43,264 bases of DNA from Candidatus Stoquefichus massiliensis AP9 (lineage in GTDB: Bacteria; Bacillota_I; Bacilli_A; Erysipelotrichales; Coprobacillaceae): NCBI RefSeq assembly GCF_000455285.1, contig NZ_HG005288.1:249766-293029 (forward strand). The letters are read 5' to 3'. The position numbers and the translations under genes are program-made. Below the pieces are notes generated by a model that saw only the letters and a program-made list of their open reading frames with translations, made no database searches and was not told the DNA's origin. Positions 24,842-34,400 of this stretch are shown in pieces (position 1 is the stretch's first letter; each line of letters begins with the position of its first letter).

Positions 24842-24879
24842 ATTGGTGATATTATGAAAAATACACATTATTCAACTAT

Positions 24880-25035
24880 TTATCTACACAATAATGCAAA
24901 AGTTTGTATTTTCCCTTTATACATTAAATCAACAAGAATAATATATGGTCTCTTTCCATTATCATTATGTAAAACTTCATGATCAACTAATTTTATAGCT
25001 TCATAGTATGAGTCTTTTAATTTTTTAAATCTCAT
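24880..25035 (-). CDS. Small protein or N-terminal fragment, 51 aa
   Basis: Open frame MRFKKLKDSYYEAIKLVDHE..., ending in IQTFALLCR. The pattern SYY...LHNDNGKRPYIILVD with a closing TFAL resembles the beginning of a longer protein, with a short beta-strand pair, cut after about 50 codons. A GAGAGG site lies about 10 nt upstream. It might be the start of a ToxN/AbiQ-like toxin, but the match is only to general shape and I would not rely on it. No partner gene or tandem RNA repeats are visible next to it. Confidence 0.4.
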   Translation of the reverse strand: MRFKKLKDSYYEAIKLVDHEVLHNDNGKRPYIILVDLMYKGKIQTFALLCR

Positions 25036-25059
25036 AAAATCCCATCCTCTCTTTAAACT

Positions 25060-25091
25060 AAAAATTCTCCTTCTTAAAAAGGAGAATTTTT
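25060..25091. terminator. Bidirectional terminator-like hairpin
   Basis: AAAAATTCTCC (25060-25070) pairs perfectly with GGAGAATTTTT (25081-25091), with A and T runs on both sides. It lies just upstream of the 51-codon frame and shields it from the operon at 25207-28637. Confidence 0.7.
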
Positions 25092-25206
25092 CATACCAAT
25101 GTGTAAGATTGTTTTTTTATATGTGGCCGTTACACACAGTCCACAGACATAACCATTTTTAGAAGATGAGATAACTAAATCAATCATTATCATAATATTT
25201 CTACTA

Positions 25207-26343
25207 TTATTCTGTTAATTCTGGTCGCCATTTTAGATTATCTAACTGAAAAATTACTTGTTGTTGAGAAATTTTATTTATTTTTCCATATTCATAGTAG
25301 CAAACATTAAATACGAATTCCTCTGAACGATATTTACTTTCCTCTTCAAAGTTTTCCTTATATTGAAGTATAGCTTCAAAAGTATCATCTGAAGGATTGA
25401 TATATATTCGATAACCAGCAAACTGTTGTCCAAAAGTCAAAAAATCATTAGCTCCATTTGAATATCTCTCATCATAGTGATAATTCATTGATCCATTTCC
25501 AAAATAAGCATAATCTAATGAAAGATATCCACCATATGCTCTATAAGGTGGTGTAATCTCAATATAAGAACACTTCTTAGGGAGTTTCCCTTTATAATGA
25601 AATACATAAACATTAGCATTCTCATTATATTGATAAATATCACCTTTCCAGCCATTAGATAAAGTTAATGTATCAGTCAATTGATAATCAACAGTTAACT
25701 CTTGTTTTTCATCTGTATACTTATAAACCAGATATGGCCATATATAAAGCGTTGCAATACTTATAGCCAATCCACCAATCAAGAAAATACTGACCATTTT
25801 ACCAATAGGTATCTTTGATACATTATTTTTTAGTGAACAATGCTCAGCTTCTTTAAGACCTTTATATAACTGATATCCTACAGTGATAATCAATAAAATA
25901 ATGATGAGTGCAAAGACAATGTGGATATTCTCACTTTGGAAAAATATCTTTAAAACAATTAACGTCATTTCACACACCATGACAATAACTAAATTTATTG
26001 ATGGCAAATATAAATGACAGCCATATAAAATTATCAAATTACGAATACTTTGTATTGTAAAAATAATCCATGTTAAACTTAAAGGAATTTGTAATGGTGT
26101 TATATATAAGAGTATTTTAGAAAATATAAACATGAACATGAAAACAATTTGCATAGCATAACTTAATTGAAAGATTCGATTTTCTTTTCTTAAAATATAA
26201 AGTCCAAACAGAAAACACCAAACAGAAAGATATTCCTGGATTTCAGCAATAAAGCCAATCTGAATAATTATTGATGAAAGAATATAACCAGTGATTAAAA
26301 ATTTCATCGCAGATTTCATTGAATGATCTAACATCTTTACCAT
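25207..26343 (-). CDS. Membrane protein with extracytoplasmic domain, paralogue of 26936-28135, 378 aa
   Basis: Residues 1-165 contain about six hydrophobic helices and the phrase LFGLYILRKENRIFQLSYAM; another helix follows at about 185-205 (KMVSIFLIGGLAISIATLYI). The remaining 170 residues are polar and beta-rich (YQLTDTLTLSNGWKGDIYQY) and should face outside. The order, helix spacing and the G-L-x-x-x-RKEN motif match the 399-aa protein further upstream, so the two are paralogues. Function unknown. It is the last gene of an operon begun by a sigma factor, so a signalling or stress-sensing role is conceivable. Confidence 0.7.
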   Translation of the reverse strand: MVKMLDHSMKSAMKFLITGYILSSIIIQIGFIAEIQEYLSVWCFLFGLYILRKENRIFQLSYAMQIVFMFMFIFSKILLYITPLQIPLSLTWIIFTIQSIRNLIILYGCHLYLPSINLVIVMVCEMTLIVLKIFFQSENIHIVFALIIILLIITVGYQLYKGLKEAEHCSLKNNVSKIPIGKMVSIFLIGGLAISIATLYIWPYLVYKYTDEKQELTVDYQLTDTLTLSNGWKGDIYQYNENANVYVFHYKGKLPKKCSYIEITPPYRAYGGYLSLDYAYFGNGSMNYHYDERYSNGANDFLTFGQQFAGYRIYINPSDDTFEAILQYKENFEEESKYRSEEFVFNVCYYEYGKINKISQQQVIFQLDNLKWRPELTE

Positions 26344-26394
26344 CCCTTTCTCTTTCCATTATAGCATATTTCTATTTGAATCTTAAAAATAAAA

Positions 26395-26874
26395 CTAACT
26401 ATAATCAATAAATAAAGGAACATCTGGTGGACAATATGTCCAATAACTAAATATAATGATTATACTTACCAAAATCAATAAGCTAACTTTCCAATTCATA
26501 GTCCAATGAAATTTATAAAACATGATCATCATAATATTTCCTAATAATATCCCAACAAACAATAAGAAAATATCCCCAATCAAACTATTAACACCTAAAC
26601 CACAATGATAGAAATAATAAATCAAAACAATACTCAAACAGCCAACAATGATGCCAATAAGCATTGGTGCAATAGCTGACAAATCTTTATGATAATACTT
26701 ATACCATAAGATAATATCAAATATTAGCATAGGATATAAAACTAACTTTAAATGCTCAAAAATGCTTTCATGAATAGGGGTCAGTATTGCAACAAATGTG
26801 TAAGGAAAAACATTATATGCAAAATGCATAAGTGAGCCTAAAAGAAATTCTAAAAAACTAACTATCCAAACCAC
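26395..26874 (-). CDS. DUF6512-like membrane protein, 159 aa
   Basis: Five hydrophobic helices. The early motif GSLMHFAYNVFPYTFVAILT, followed by PIHESIFEHLKLVLYPML (about 32-50), with conserved His, Glu and His-Leu-Lys, is what I associate with the DUF6512 family of Firmicutes. Function unknown. It lies between two paralogous membrane proteins in an operon headed by a sigma factor, 51 nt before the 378-aa gene. Confidence 0.7.
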   Translation of the reverse strand: MVWIVSFLEFLLGSLMHFAYNVFPYTFVAILTPIHESIFEHLKLVLYPMLIFDIILWYKYYHKDLSAIAPMLIGIIVGCLSIVLIYYFYHCGLGVNSLIGDIFLLFVGILLGNIMMIMFYKFHWTMNWKVSLLILVSIIIIFSYWTYCPPDVPLFIDYS

Positions 26875-26935
26875 ATATTATCACCAATGTATATTATGAC
26901 AAATCCCATCAAAATATAACCCTCCTTTAACATCA

Positions 26936-28135
26936 CTATTCTTCATGATAACCCCAACTTCCATTAATTGAATGAAAACCTCTACTAATACATAGACCTC
27001 GATCTGGGGAATAAGGATAACCAAAACCATTTTGGAAATAGAATACAAAATTATATTCGCTCTGTGTAGAATCTTCATTTTTATTGACTAAAATACTAAT
27101 CGTTATATCTAAATCATGGACAAGAGGTGAGACATCGACAACATAATAATCATTAGCATAACCAAAACTATTAAACTGTGGTGGTAATCTGTGTTCAATT
27201 TCTTTCTCACTTTGAATTTGATATTGTTTATTTCCATCTCCCACCCAGATATCCTGTACAACTTGTTCAGTATTCCCTTGCTGCTGTTCAACAGAAACAA
27301 CGAGTGATGTCATCAGTTGCTGAATATCTGTAAACTGAAAATGATAGACATACAAATAATGATCTTGATCATATTCATAAATGGTTACCTGTTCTTTTTC
27401 CTGAGTTATAAGTGAATCAGAATGACTCCTTTCTTGATAATCTAAAACATGATAAGAAAACTCTGGAACAGTTCTTTCAACATACTCGTAATTCAAAAAT
27501 GGCGAAATAACTGTTATACTCATAACAATTATAACTGTTATACCAATATAACAAAAACTCATAAGTTTTTCACCTATCTTTATAGGTGCTAATTTCAACT
27601 GATATTGATAAGTCACAAGATACTTTTGACATTGTAACAAATGATATAATAATGAAATAAACCCAATCATAAATAAGATTAAAGTTATCTCATTGATATC
27701 TATCCACAAACCTACTTGCATCATCACATAACTTAACAATATATACATTGGATATTTTTGATAAGGAATACATTGTTTCAAGCCAGAACAAATAAGTATA
27801 ACTTGTAAAAATTTAAGAAAGATAAATGTGAAATAAAACACTGAAGGATATTCCATAGTTGTCGCAAGAATCACTGCCTGAATAAAGGTCTTGATCATTA
27901 AAATAATTGTTATGACATAGGCCCAAAAGAATGCTTTATTTTCTTTTCTTACCATTCTCAATCCTAAATAAAAGCAAAGTAATGATACCAATGTACTTAA
28001 TATAGGCAAATAACCAACATCAAACTGAATAGTAGAAACAATAAACCCAACAATAAAGAAGTCAATCACTTTTTGAAATGGACTAATCATATCCATAGCT
28101 TTCATAAGTTCTTTAGATTTATATTCATCCATCAT
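26936..28135 (-). CDS. Membrane protein with extracytoplasmic domain, sigma-factor operon, 399 aa
   Basis: Residues about 20-175 hold six hydrophobic helices with FYLGLRMVRKENKAFFWAYV in the middle. A seventh helix at about 192-215 (KLMSFCYIGITVIIVMSITV) leads to a 180-residue outside domain with many Gln and Tyr. The cytoplasmic N-terminus is about 25 residues (MMDEYKSKELMKAMDMISPF). It overlaps the sigma factor gene by 11 nt, the arrangement usual for a sigma factor and its membrane partner. It could be the anti-sigma or sensor component, but no known anti-sigma domain is recognisable. Confidence 0.7.
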   Translation of the reverse strand: MMDEYKSKELMKAMDMISPFQKVIDFFIVGFIVSTIQFDVGYLPILSTLVSLLCFYLGLRMVRKENKAFFWAYVITIILMIKTFIQAVILATTMEYPSVFYFTFIFLKFLQVILICSGLKQCIPYQKYPMYILLSYVMMQVGLWIDINEITLILFMIGFISLLYHLLQCQKYLVTYQYQLKLAPIKIGEKLMSFCYIGITVIIVMSITVISPFLNYEYVERTVPEFSYHVLDYQERSHSDSLITQEKEQVTIYEYDQDHYLYVYHFQFTDIQQLMTSLVVSVEQQQGNTEQVVQDIWVGDGNKQYQIQSEKEIEHRLPPQFNSFGYANDYYVVDVSPLVHDLDITISILVNKNEDSTQSEYNFVFYFQNGFGYPYSPDRGLCISRGFHSINGSWGYHEE

Positions 28136-28637
28136 AACCCTCCTCTCTAATGAACCTCTGTAATTTCTTTCTTAGTCTATACAAATGACTTTCAGCTGAT
28201 TTATATGTCATTCCTAATTCTAATGAAATTGTCTCAATACTTTGAAAATAATAATATCGACGATAGAAAAGAATCTTTTCTTTATGATTTAATTTCTTCA
28301 AAATATGATCCCAAGGTATTTTCTCATATTGATCATCACTTGCAAAGATATCCATATCTTCATATGATAAAGGATATTGATTCTTTTTTCTGACATAATT
28401 AAGAGCAACCCTACGTGTAATTAATGCAATATAATTCTTTAAAGATAACTGATAATTATATTGATCAATAGAATTCCAAACTTTTAATATAATGTCATTG
28501 ATACATTCTTCATGATCTTGATGATTAAGTGGAAATGATTGAAGGATATAGAGAATAAGTGGGAGGTAAATGTTTTTTAAAAGAACTATTCCAGATTCAT
28601 CATGTTGTTTCATTTTTTCAATAATAAGATTATCCAT
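28125..28637 (-). CDS. ECF-type RNA polymerase sigma factor, 170 aa
   Basis: Region 2 is in HEECINDIILKVWNSIDQYN and LKNYIALITRRVALNYVRKK; region 4, the -35 binding helix-turn-helix, in FQSIETISLELGMTYKSAES HLYRLRKKLQ. The ATG at 28637 (MDNLII) is preceded by GGAGGGG; the frame opens ten codons earlier without a ribosome site. ECF sigma factors direct polymerase to a small regulon, often including their own operon, and are usually held by a membrane partner. Here the partner candidate is the overlapping 399-aa gene. Confidence 0.88.
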   Translation of the reverse strand: MDNLIIEKMKQHDESGIVLLKNIYLPLILYILQSFPLNHQDHEECINDIILKVWNSIDQYNYQLSLKNYIALITRRVALNYVRKKNQYPLSYEDMDIFASDDQYEKIPWDHILKKLNHKEKILFYRRYYYFQSIETISLELGMTYKSAESHLYRLRKKLQRFIREEGYDG

Positions 28638-28778
28638 CCCTATCCCCTCCTTCACTTCTATATACACACCAAAAACAAAAATCCCTCACATTTATTATCC
28701 TTTATAAATAACACAAAAACAATTAATAAAATTTTTTCATCATTTCTATCTTATATCTTTAGGCGTTTTCATAATTTA

Positions 28779-28787
28779 TGGTATAAT
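28779..28787 (+). promoter_or_regulatory. Extended -10 promoter of ispG
   Basis: TGGTATAAT (28779-28787), 23 bp before the start codon; no good -35 box, which an extended -10 can replace. Confidence 0.55.
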
Positions 28788-28810
28788 AAAAAAGGAAATG
28801 AGGTTATATT

Positions 28811-29869
28811 ATGTTAAGAAATCAGACACGTTCATTTAAAGTTGGAAATTTAACACTTGGTGGTAATAATCATGTCATTATTCAATCTATGTGTAATACC
28901 AAAACTAAAGATATTGAAGCAACAGTTCAACAAATTCATCAATTAGAAAATGCTGGCTGTGAAATGGTGAGAGTGGCAGTATTAAATGAAGAAGATGCTC
29001 GTGCTATCTCACAAATCAAACAACACATTCATATTCCATTAATTGCTGATATCCATTTTGATTATAAACTTGCATTAATTGCGATTGAAAATGGTATAGA
29101 TAAAATTAGAATTAATCCTGGCAATATTGGCTCTTTAGAAAAGGTTAAAGCTGTTGTAGAAGCTTGTCAGAAAAAACATATTCCTATTCGTATTGGGGTT
29201 AATGGTGGATCTCTTGAAAAAGATATATTAGAAAAGTATGGAAAACCCACAGCACAAGGAATGATTGAAAGTGCTCAAAAACATATTGATATTTTAGAAT
29301 CGCTTGATTTTCATGATTATGCAATATCACTGAAATCATCAAATACTTTATTAACAATTGAAGCTTATAAACTAGCTAGTGAGACTTTTGATTGTCCTTT
29401 ACATATTGGTGTGACTGAAGCAGGAACTAAACTTGGAGGAACAATTAAATCAAGTTTGGGTCTTGGTATATTGTTATATCAGGGTATAGGAAATACCATT
29501 CGTGTATCACTTAGTGCTGATCCAGTTGAAGAAATCAAGGTTGCAAAAACATTATTAAAAGAGTTGGAATTAATCACAAATGTTCCTACGCTTGTTTCTT
29601 GTCCGACTTGTGGACGTATTCAATATGATTTAATTCCTATAGCAAGTGAAATAGAAGACTTCTTAAATACCATTCATGCAGATATTACAGTTGCTATTAT
29701 GGGTTGTGCTGTTAATGGCCCTGGAGAAGCAAAACATGCTGATATTGGAATTGCTGGTGGTGTGAATGAGGGATTATTAATTAAAAAAGGTGAAATTATT
29801 AGAAAAGTCAAACAAGAAGATATGGTCAAAGTACTTAAAGAAGAGATATTAAAAATGGCAAGCGAATAA
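28811..29869 (+). CDS. ispG: 4-hydroxy-3-methylbut-2-enyl diphosphate synthase IspG, 352 aa
   Basis: Penultimate step of the MEP isoprenoid pathway: reductive ring opening of MEcPP to HMBPP with a [4Fe-4S] cluster. Cluster ligands C264-P-T-C267 (LVSCPTCGR) and C299 ([12 protein letters not shown]), plus the fourth ligand E306, are present. The N-terminal TIM barrel shows [21 protein letters not shown] and [12 protein letters not shown]. Length is that of the short bacterial form. The partner gene ispH is 8 kb away. A downstream hairpin overlaps the stop codon. Confidence 0.97.
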   Translation: MLRNQTRSFKVGNLTLGGNNHVIIQSMCNTKTKDIEATVQQIHQLENAGCEMVRVAVLNEEDARAISQIKQHIHIPLIADIHFDYKLALIAIENGIDKIRINPGNIGSLEKVKAVVEACQKKHIPIRIGVNGGSLEKDILEKYGKPTAQGMIESAQKHIDILESLDFHDYAISLKSSNTLLTIEAYKLASETFDCPLHIGVTEAGTKLGGTIKSSLGLGILLYQGIGNTIRVSLSADPVEEIKVAKTLLKELELITNVPTLVSCPTCGRIQYDLIPIASEIEDFLNTIHADITVAIMGCAVNGPGEAKHADIGIAGGVNEGLLIKKGEIIRKVKQEDMVKVLKEEILKMASE

Positions 29870-29882
29870 CTTGCCATTTTTA
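29853..29882. terminator. Bidirectional terminator between ispG and the ABC permease gene
   Basis: AAATGGCAAG (29853-29862) pairs with CTTGCCATTT (29870-29879), flanked by A and T runs; the ispG stop codon is in the loop. Confidence 0.88.
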
Positions 29883-30527
29883 TTATGAATATTTTCTTTC
29901 AAATATCTTGAGTGAAACAAAATAACTAATGAATAAAGTCAGAATTGTGAATACACAACCTATGAGAAAGAGAATAGTTGAACCTAAACTTAAGAATTGT
30001 TCTACATCAAGTCCTAAGAAAATAAGCAGATAAACAACAATTGATAACCCTACAACCACAAGATAAAGAAAAGTTCCCTTTCTTGCACCTAACCAATGAT
30101 AACCAATAGAATTTAATCCAATTAAGAAAAATCCAAGTAATACGCCAATCACCCATAGTAATAAAGCAACATCAAGTGTTACGATATGCCATAGATAAAC
30201 ATGTGCCAGGGCATAAATAAGAGCAATGAGCATATTAATCATGAGGAAAATAAAGGATGTGATAAATCTTGCTAAAACAATTTCTTTTTTTGTGACTGGT
30301 AAAGAAATAACTCTTTTATCAAAATTAGTTCTTTCTTCTTTTTCCATAACAATCTGGACAAAACCACAACCTCCAATAGGTATAGATAAAACAACAATTA
30401 ACGCTAACCCATAAAGATTTCTAAAAAATAGACCAATGATAATTGCTATTATAGTACTGGATAAAAACGAAAAAATTTGTCCTTTTTGTTTTAATACGAA
30501 CATATCCTTATAAATCAATGCTTTCAT
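29883..30527 (-). CDS. ABC-2 type transporter permease, 214 aa
   Basis: About six hydrophobic helices: IFSFLSSTIIAIIIGLFF, GLALIVVLSIPIGGCGFVQI and so on, to the last helix near the C-terminus ending KIFERKYS. The N-terminus MKALIYKDMFVLKQKGQ and the early EKEERTNFDKRVISLPVTKKE are typical of ABC-2 permeases paired with GntR/YtrA-regulated ATPases (bacitracin- or lantibiotic-type exporters). It overlaps the ATPase gene by 4 nt. Substrate unknown. Confidence 0.85.
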   Translation of the reverse strand: MKALIYKDMFVLKQKGQIFSFLSSTIIAIIIGLFFRNLYGLALIVVLSIPIGGCGFVQIVMEKEERTNFDKRVISLPVTKKEIVLARFITSFIFLMINMLIALIYALAHVYLWHIVTLDVALLLWVIGVLLGFFLIGLNSIGYHWLGARKGTFLYLVVVGLSIVVYLLIFLGLDVEQFLSLGSTILFLIGCVFTILTLFISYFVSLKIFERKYS

Positions 30528-31384
30528 ACTCTTACCCCTCTTACATACATCAACATAATATCTTCTATAGTTGCTTTATCAATGACTAAATCCTGATAAA
30601 CTTTTTCAAAGTCATGACGATTCTCAACTAAAACCTTATACTCAAATTCTTCTTTTTTATAAGCAACAATCTCATCTTTAGGTAAAGCTTCAAATATCTT
30701 TTGACCACATCTAATAATTCCATAATCATTATGAATATCATCATATGTCTTTGTTAATAAGATTTCACCATTATGAATAAAAGTAATATAATCTGCAATC
30801 TTATCTAAATCACTTGTAATATGTGAAGAAATCAAAATCCCATGTTCTTCATCCATAATAAATTCCTGTAAAATTTCTAAGATTTCATCTCTAACAATAG
30901 GATCCAAACCACTTGTCGCTTCATCTAGAATCAGAAGTTTTGGATGATGTGATAGTTCTGCTGCAAAACATAACTTCATCTTCATACCTTTAGAAAATTT
31001 ATCTAAACTTTTATTTTTAGGTAACTGAAATCTTTCAATATACTCTATATATTTTTCCTGATCCCAATTTCTATAAACAAGACTTAACATCTTTCCAACA
31101 TCTTTAACTTTAAATTTTTCATTATAATGACAAGTATCATAGATAATTCCAATGTCTTGTTTAATTTCTTTTTCATGTTCTCGCATATTCTGATGAAAAA
31201 CATAAATTTCACCACTATCTTCTTTTAATAACCCTTCTATAATATTGATAATTGTAGATTTACCAGCACCATTTTCACCAATCAATCCAACAATTGTCCC
31301 TTTTGGCACCTGTAAAGAGACATTCTTCAACTGAAAATCATCAAAACTTTTACATACATTCTTTAACTCTAAAATCATATCCAT
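30524..31384 (-). CDS. ABC transporter ATP-binding protein, 286 aa
   Basis: Energises the neighbouring permease. Walker A GLIGENGAGKSTIINI (about 33-48), signature LDKFSKGMKMKLCFAAEL (S-K-G-M instead of S-G-G-Q), Walker B KLLILDEATSGLDP, and switch His in GILISSHITSDLD. The start at 31384 (MDMILE) is chosen because GAGGGGG precedes it; the ATG five codons earlier lies within that site. It starts 2 nt after the stop of the GntR gene, so the three genes form one operon of the YtrA-YtrB type. Confidence 0.92.
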   Translation of the reverse strand: MDMILELKNVCKSFDDFQLKNVSLQVPKGTIVGLIGENGAGKSTIINIIEGLLKEDSGEIYVFHQNMREHEKEIKQDIGIIYDTCHYNEKFKVKDVGKMLSLVYRNWDQEKYIEYIERFQLPKNKSLDKFSKGMKMKLCFAAELSHHPKLLILDEATSGLDPIVRDEILEILQEFIMDEEHGILISSHITSDLDKIADYITFIHNGEILLTKTYDDIHNDYGIIRCGQKIFEALPKDEIVAYKKEEFEYKVLVENRHDFEKVYQDLVIDKATIEDIMLMYVRGVRV

Positions 31385-31385
31385 A

Positions 31386-31760
31386 TTAATCCCCCTCATA
31401 AAACATTGTCATGATATCAACTAATTGTGATAATTCAATGTCATTTATTTTTGCCTGTTCAACAATATCTTCTATCTTTCCTTCTATTATTCTTAATTGT
31501 TCCTCTTTAATAAAATCCTTATTTTGATTGGAAACAAACGTTCCTTTACCTGCTACAGTTTCAATAAAACCTTCTCTTACCAAATCCTCATAAGCATGTT
31601 GTGATGTAATGACACTAATATGCAATGACTTAGCAAGCATACGCATAGAAGGTAATGCATCACCAGGCTTCAATGTTCCATTCATGATCATTGCTTTAAT
31701 CTGTGATGTAATTTGTTCATAAATTGGTTTTGGAGAACTGTTACTTAATATAATTTCCAA
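31386..31760 (-). CDS. GntR-family regulator (YtrA subfamily), 124 aa
   Basis: N-terminal winged helix-turn-helix: PIYEQITSQIKAMIMNGTLK, GDALPSMRMLAKSLHISVIT and EGFIETVAGKGTFVSN. The C-terminus is the short helical YtrA type rather than a large ligand domain. The likely start is TTG at 31760, 5 nt after AGGAGGGG; an in-frame GTG at 31784 lies upstream of that ribosome site. It presumably represses its own operon with the ABC transporter. Repeated GTACAGTA sites overlap the promoter just upstream. Confidence 0.88.
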   Translation of the reverse strand: MEIILSNSSPKPIYEQITSQIKAMIMNGTLKPGDALPSMRMLAKSLHISVITSQHAYEDLVREGFIETVAGKGTFVSNQNKDFIKEEQLRIIEGKIEDIVEQAKINDIELSQLVDIMTMFYEGD

Positions 31761-31791
31761 TATGCCCCTCCTAACTGTACTCACCTTACAT

Positions 31792-31825
31792 GTACAGTAT
31801 ATACTTTATAAGTACAGTATGTCAA
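31792..31825 (-). promoter_or_regulatory. Promoter and GntR operator of the ABC operon
   Basis: Minus-strand TTGACA (31825-31820), 18 bp, TATACT (31801-31796). GTACAGTA occurs at 31792-31799 and again at 31812-31819, exactly 20 bp apart, and an inverted ACTGTAC lies at 31774-31780. The repeats overlap both promoter boxes. Confidence 0.75.
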
Positions 31826-31904
31826 CAACTATTTTCATAAATATCTTTTTTATAGTCATTATTTTGAGAAAACCTTCATACTTTATAGGTAAGGAGGAAA
31901 GATA

Positions 31905-32165
31905 ATGCGAGATCAAAACAATGAATATATATCAAAATTAAAGTTAGATGATTTTAAGATTCTATTACAAGAATTTGATATTGAACTAGACGAAGACATG
32001 CAAAGACAGGTTTTATCTATTATTAAAAATAATCAATTTGCATTAGTCCATGATCAGTATCAATTTATTATAGAAAATTATATAAAAAAAATGACAAGTG
32101 AATTCACTTGTCAAAAGATAATTATTTTATTAAACAATTATTTTAAACCGTTATTGAAAGTTTGA
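31905..32165 (+). CDS. Small hypothetical protein, 86 aa
   Basis: Unrecognised. An excellent ribosome site (GGAGGAAAG) precedes the ATG. Mostly helical, with acidic first half ([18 protein letters not shown]) and basic hydrophobic end ([12 protein letters not shown]). The last 28 bp overlap the 3' end of the convergent nfo gene. A 22-bp palindrome within codons 63-70 doubles as the nfo terminator. Confidence 0.6.
   Translation: MRDQNNEYISKLKLDDFKILLQEFDIELDEDMQRQVLSIIKNNQFALVHDQYQFIIENYIKKMTSEFTCQKIIILLNNYFKPLLKV
32084..32113 (-). terminator. Terminator of nfo within the convergent 86-aa gene
   Basis: The perfect 22-bp palindrome TGACAAGTGAA/TTCACTTGTCA (32092-32113) is followed on the minus strand by eight T. 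It lies inside the coding sequence of the plus-strand gene. Confidence 0.75.
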
Positions 32166-33001
32166 TTGATAAACATTTCAATTTCTTCTTTATAGGGTGC
32201 ATGATCACCAATATAAGGTGTTTCTAAAATCTTAGGAACATCTTTTAATTTAGGATGATGAACAATAGTGTTCAATGTTTCAAAACCAATATATCCATAT
32301 CCAATATTTTCATGTCTATCTTTATGAGCACCTTGCTCATTTTTAGAATCATTCACATGAACAACCAATAAACGATCTATTCCTATTTTTTCATCAAATT
32401 CATTTAATAAATCATCAAATTTTGTTAAATCATAACCAGCATCATGTAAATGACATGTATCTAAGCAAACACCTAATAAATGATTATATTTAACATTTTC
32501 AATCATATATTGAATTTGATCAAAATCTCTACCAAGTTCACTACCTTTTCCAGCCATTGTTTCAAGTGCAATATGTACCTTCTGATTTTCTGTTAATACT
32601 TCATTTAAACCTTTGACAATTTGCTGAAGTCCAGCTTCATCGCCTGCCTTCACATGTGATCCTGGGTGCAAGACAAGTCTAGATACTCCAATCGCTTCAC
32701 AACGTTCAATTTCCTGTTTTAAGAAACGAACTGCTAAATCAAACGTTTCAAGTTTGAGTGTATTAGCCAAATTAATGATATAGGGAGCATGAATCACAAC
32801 ATCATTAATATCAATATTGTTTTGTGACATAAGTTCTTTTGCTTCATCAATACGTAATTGATCTATTGGTTTTCTTGCTGTATTTTGAGGTGCACCAGTA
32901 TAAAACATAAATGTTGTAGAACCATAAGATAATGCCTCTTTTACAGAACCTAACATCATTTCTTTTCCGCTCATAGAAACATGACTACCAATTTTTAACA
33001 T
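32138..33001 (-). CDS. nfo: Endonuclease IV, 287 aa
   Basis: AP endonuclease of base-excision repair; cuts 5' of abasic sites. Tri-zinc active-site segments in order: [12 protein letters not shown] (about 68-79), [56 protein letters not shown] and ILETPY. N-terminus [11 protein letters not shown] is typical. Length is normal. It starts at the stop of the helicase gene with 1-nt overlap (TAATG), giving the cshB-nfo order known from Bacillus. Confidence 0.96.
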   Translation of the reverse strand: MLKIGSHVSMSGKEMMLGSVKEALSYGSTTFMFYTGAPQNTARKPIDQLRIDEAKELMSQNNIDINDVVIHAPYIINLANTLKLETFDLAVRFLKQEIERCEAIGVSRLVLHPGSHVKAGDEAGLQQIVKGLNEVLTENQKVHIALETMAGKGSELGRDFDQIQYMIENVKYNHLLGVCLDTCHLHDAGYDLTKFDDLLNEFDEKIGIDRLLVVHVNDSKNEQGAHKDRHENIGYGYIGFETLNTIVHHPKLKDVPKILETPYIGDHAPYKEEIEMFINQTFNNGLK

Positions 33002-34374
33002 TAATCTTGAGCCTCTCTTTCACGTTTTTCCCTTTGTGATTGTTTCGCACGTTCTTTCTTTTGGCGTTTAATATCTTGTTTAATAATTGCACGTTTTTCT
33101 TGCTTAACCATTTTCTCAATCACTCTTTTTCTTTTCTTTTTATAACCTGGTTTCACTTTTGTAGGTTTTCTCACAATTGAATTAATCTTCTTTTCTAAAT
33201 CCGTTTGTTGTCTTTCTCTAGATTTACGTTTCTCACGACTCTGAGATTCAACAAATTGATTTCCTCTTAACTCTTTCACTTCAAAAGTGATTCCCTTTTT
33301 CTCTAATGTTTCAACAATATTTTGATTTGTTGTATCATACATACTATAACATTCACCAGTATATTTACCACGTCCACAACGTCCACTTCGATGAATATAG
33401 AAATCTAATTCAGTTGGAAATTCCATATTGATAATATGACTTGCTCCATCAATATCAATCCCTCTAGCTGCGATATCAGTTGCAACAATATATTGATATT
33501 CCATATTCTTAATACGTCTCATCATTTGACGTCTTTCTCTTGGTTCTAAATTACCATGAATTTCCCCAACTTTATAGCCATCTTCTCTTAAGTGATGAGC
33601 AACCTCCGCAACTTCTGTACGTTTATTACAGAAAATCAAACAGATATATGGATCAATAATTTTCATAATATCTTTTAAAACTTCATAACGATTACGATGT
33701 TTTGTTGGAACTAAGTAATGTGAAATATTTCGAGATGTTGTTAAATCATCATCTATTTCAATAATCTTTGGATTATCCATATATTTTTGTAAAAATGGTC
33801 TTAACATTTGTGGTATTGTTGCAGAGAATACCATCATCTGTAAATCTTCTTTCATTTTTCCAAGTACTGCATCTATATCTTCTAAATAACCAAATTCTAA
33901 AGTCATATCTGCTTCATCAATAACAAATTTATCAGCTGTCGTAATCTTTAAGGCATGTTCATCTAAAGATAAATCTTTTATTCTCCCTGGTGTTCCAATC
34001 ACAATATGTGGCTGCACTGATAATTTATCAATAGCTTTTTGTTTATCACTTCCACCAATAATAAGAGATACACGTATCTCTGGATTGTTTTCTACAAATA
34101 ATTTGGCATGTTCATAAATTTGAGTAGCTAATTCACGTGTTGGTGCTGTAATAACAGCCTGAACACAATCTCTATTTATATCTATCATATCCATAATAGG
34201 AATTAAAAACGCATGTGTTTTTCCTGTCCCTGTTTGAGATATTCCAATTAAATCTCGATGCTTATAGACAAGTGGAATAATTTCTTTTTGTATTTTTGTA
34301 GGTGTTTCAAATTTTAAATCTCTTAATGTTTCCTTAACAAAAGGATTCAATTGATATTGTTCAAATAATTTCAT
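33001..34374 (-). CDS. cshB: DEAD-box RNA helicase (CshB-like), 457 aa
   Basis: ATP-dependent RNA unwinding in ribosome assembly or RNA decay, often important in cold. Motifs: Q motif ([14 protein letters not shown]), I ([11 protein letters not shown]), Ia ([10 protein letters not shown]), GTPGRI, II ([10 protein letters not shown]), III (FSATIP), V ([12 protein letters not shown]), VI (HRSGRCGRG). The C-terminal 90 residues are very basic ([17 protein letters not shown]), an RNA-binding tail. The start at 34374 follows GGAGGC. Position before nfo and beside yqfQ matches Bacillus cshB. Confidence 0.93.
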   Translation of the reverse strand: MKLFEQYQLNPFVKETLRDLKFETPTKIQKEIIPLVYKHRDLIGISQTGTGKTHAFLIPIMDMIDINRDCVQAVITAPTRELATQIYEHAKLFVENNPEIRVSLIIGGSDKQKAIDKLSVQPHIVIGTPGRIKDLSLDEHALKITTADKFVIDEADMTLEFGYLEDIDAVLGKMKEDLQMMVFSATIPQMLRPFLQKYMDNPKIIEIDDDLTTSRNISHYLVPTKHRNRYEVLKDIMKIIDPYICLIFCNKRTEVAEVAHHLREDGYKVGEIHGNLEPRERRQMMRRIKNMEYQYIVATDIAARGIDIDGASHIINMEFPTELDFYIHRSGRCGRGKYTGECYSMYDTTNQNIVETLEKKGITFEVKELRGNQFVESQSREKRKSRERQQTDLEKKINSIVRKPTKVKPGYKKKRKRVIEKMVKQEKRAIIKQDIKRQKKERAKQSQREKREREAQD

Positions 34375-34400
34375 AATAACGCCTCCTTTCAAGCCTTTTG

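Noticed and set aside
26881-27078. A 65-codon minus-strand frame
   Set aside because: It overlaps the 3' end of the 399-aa membrane protein gene in another frame and has no ribosome site.
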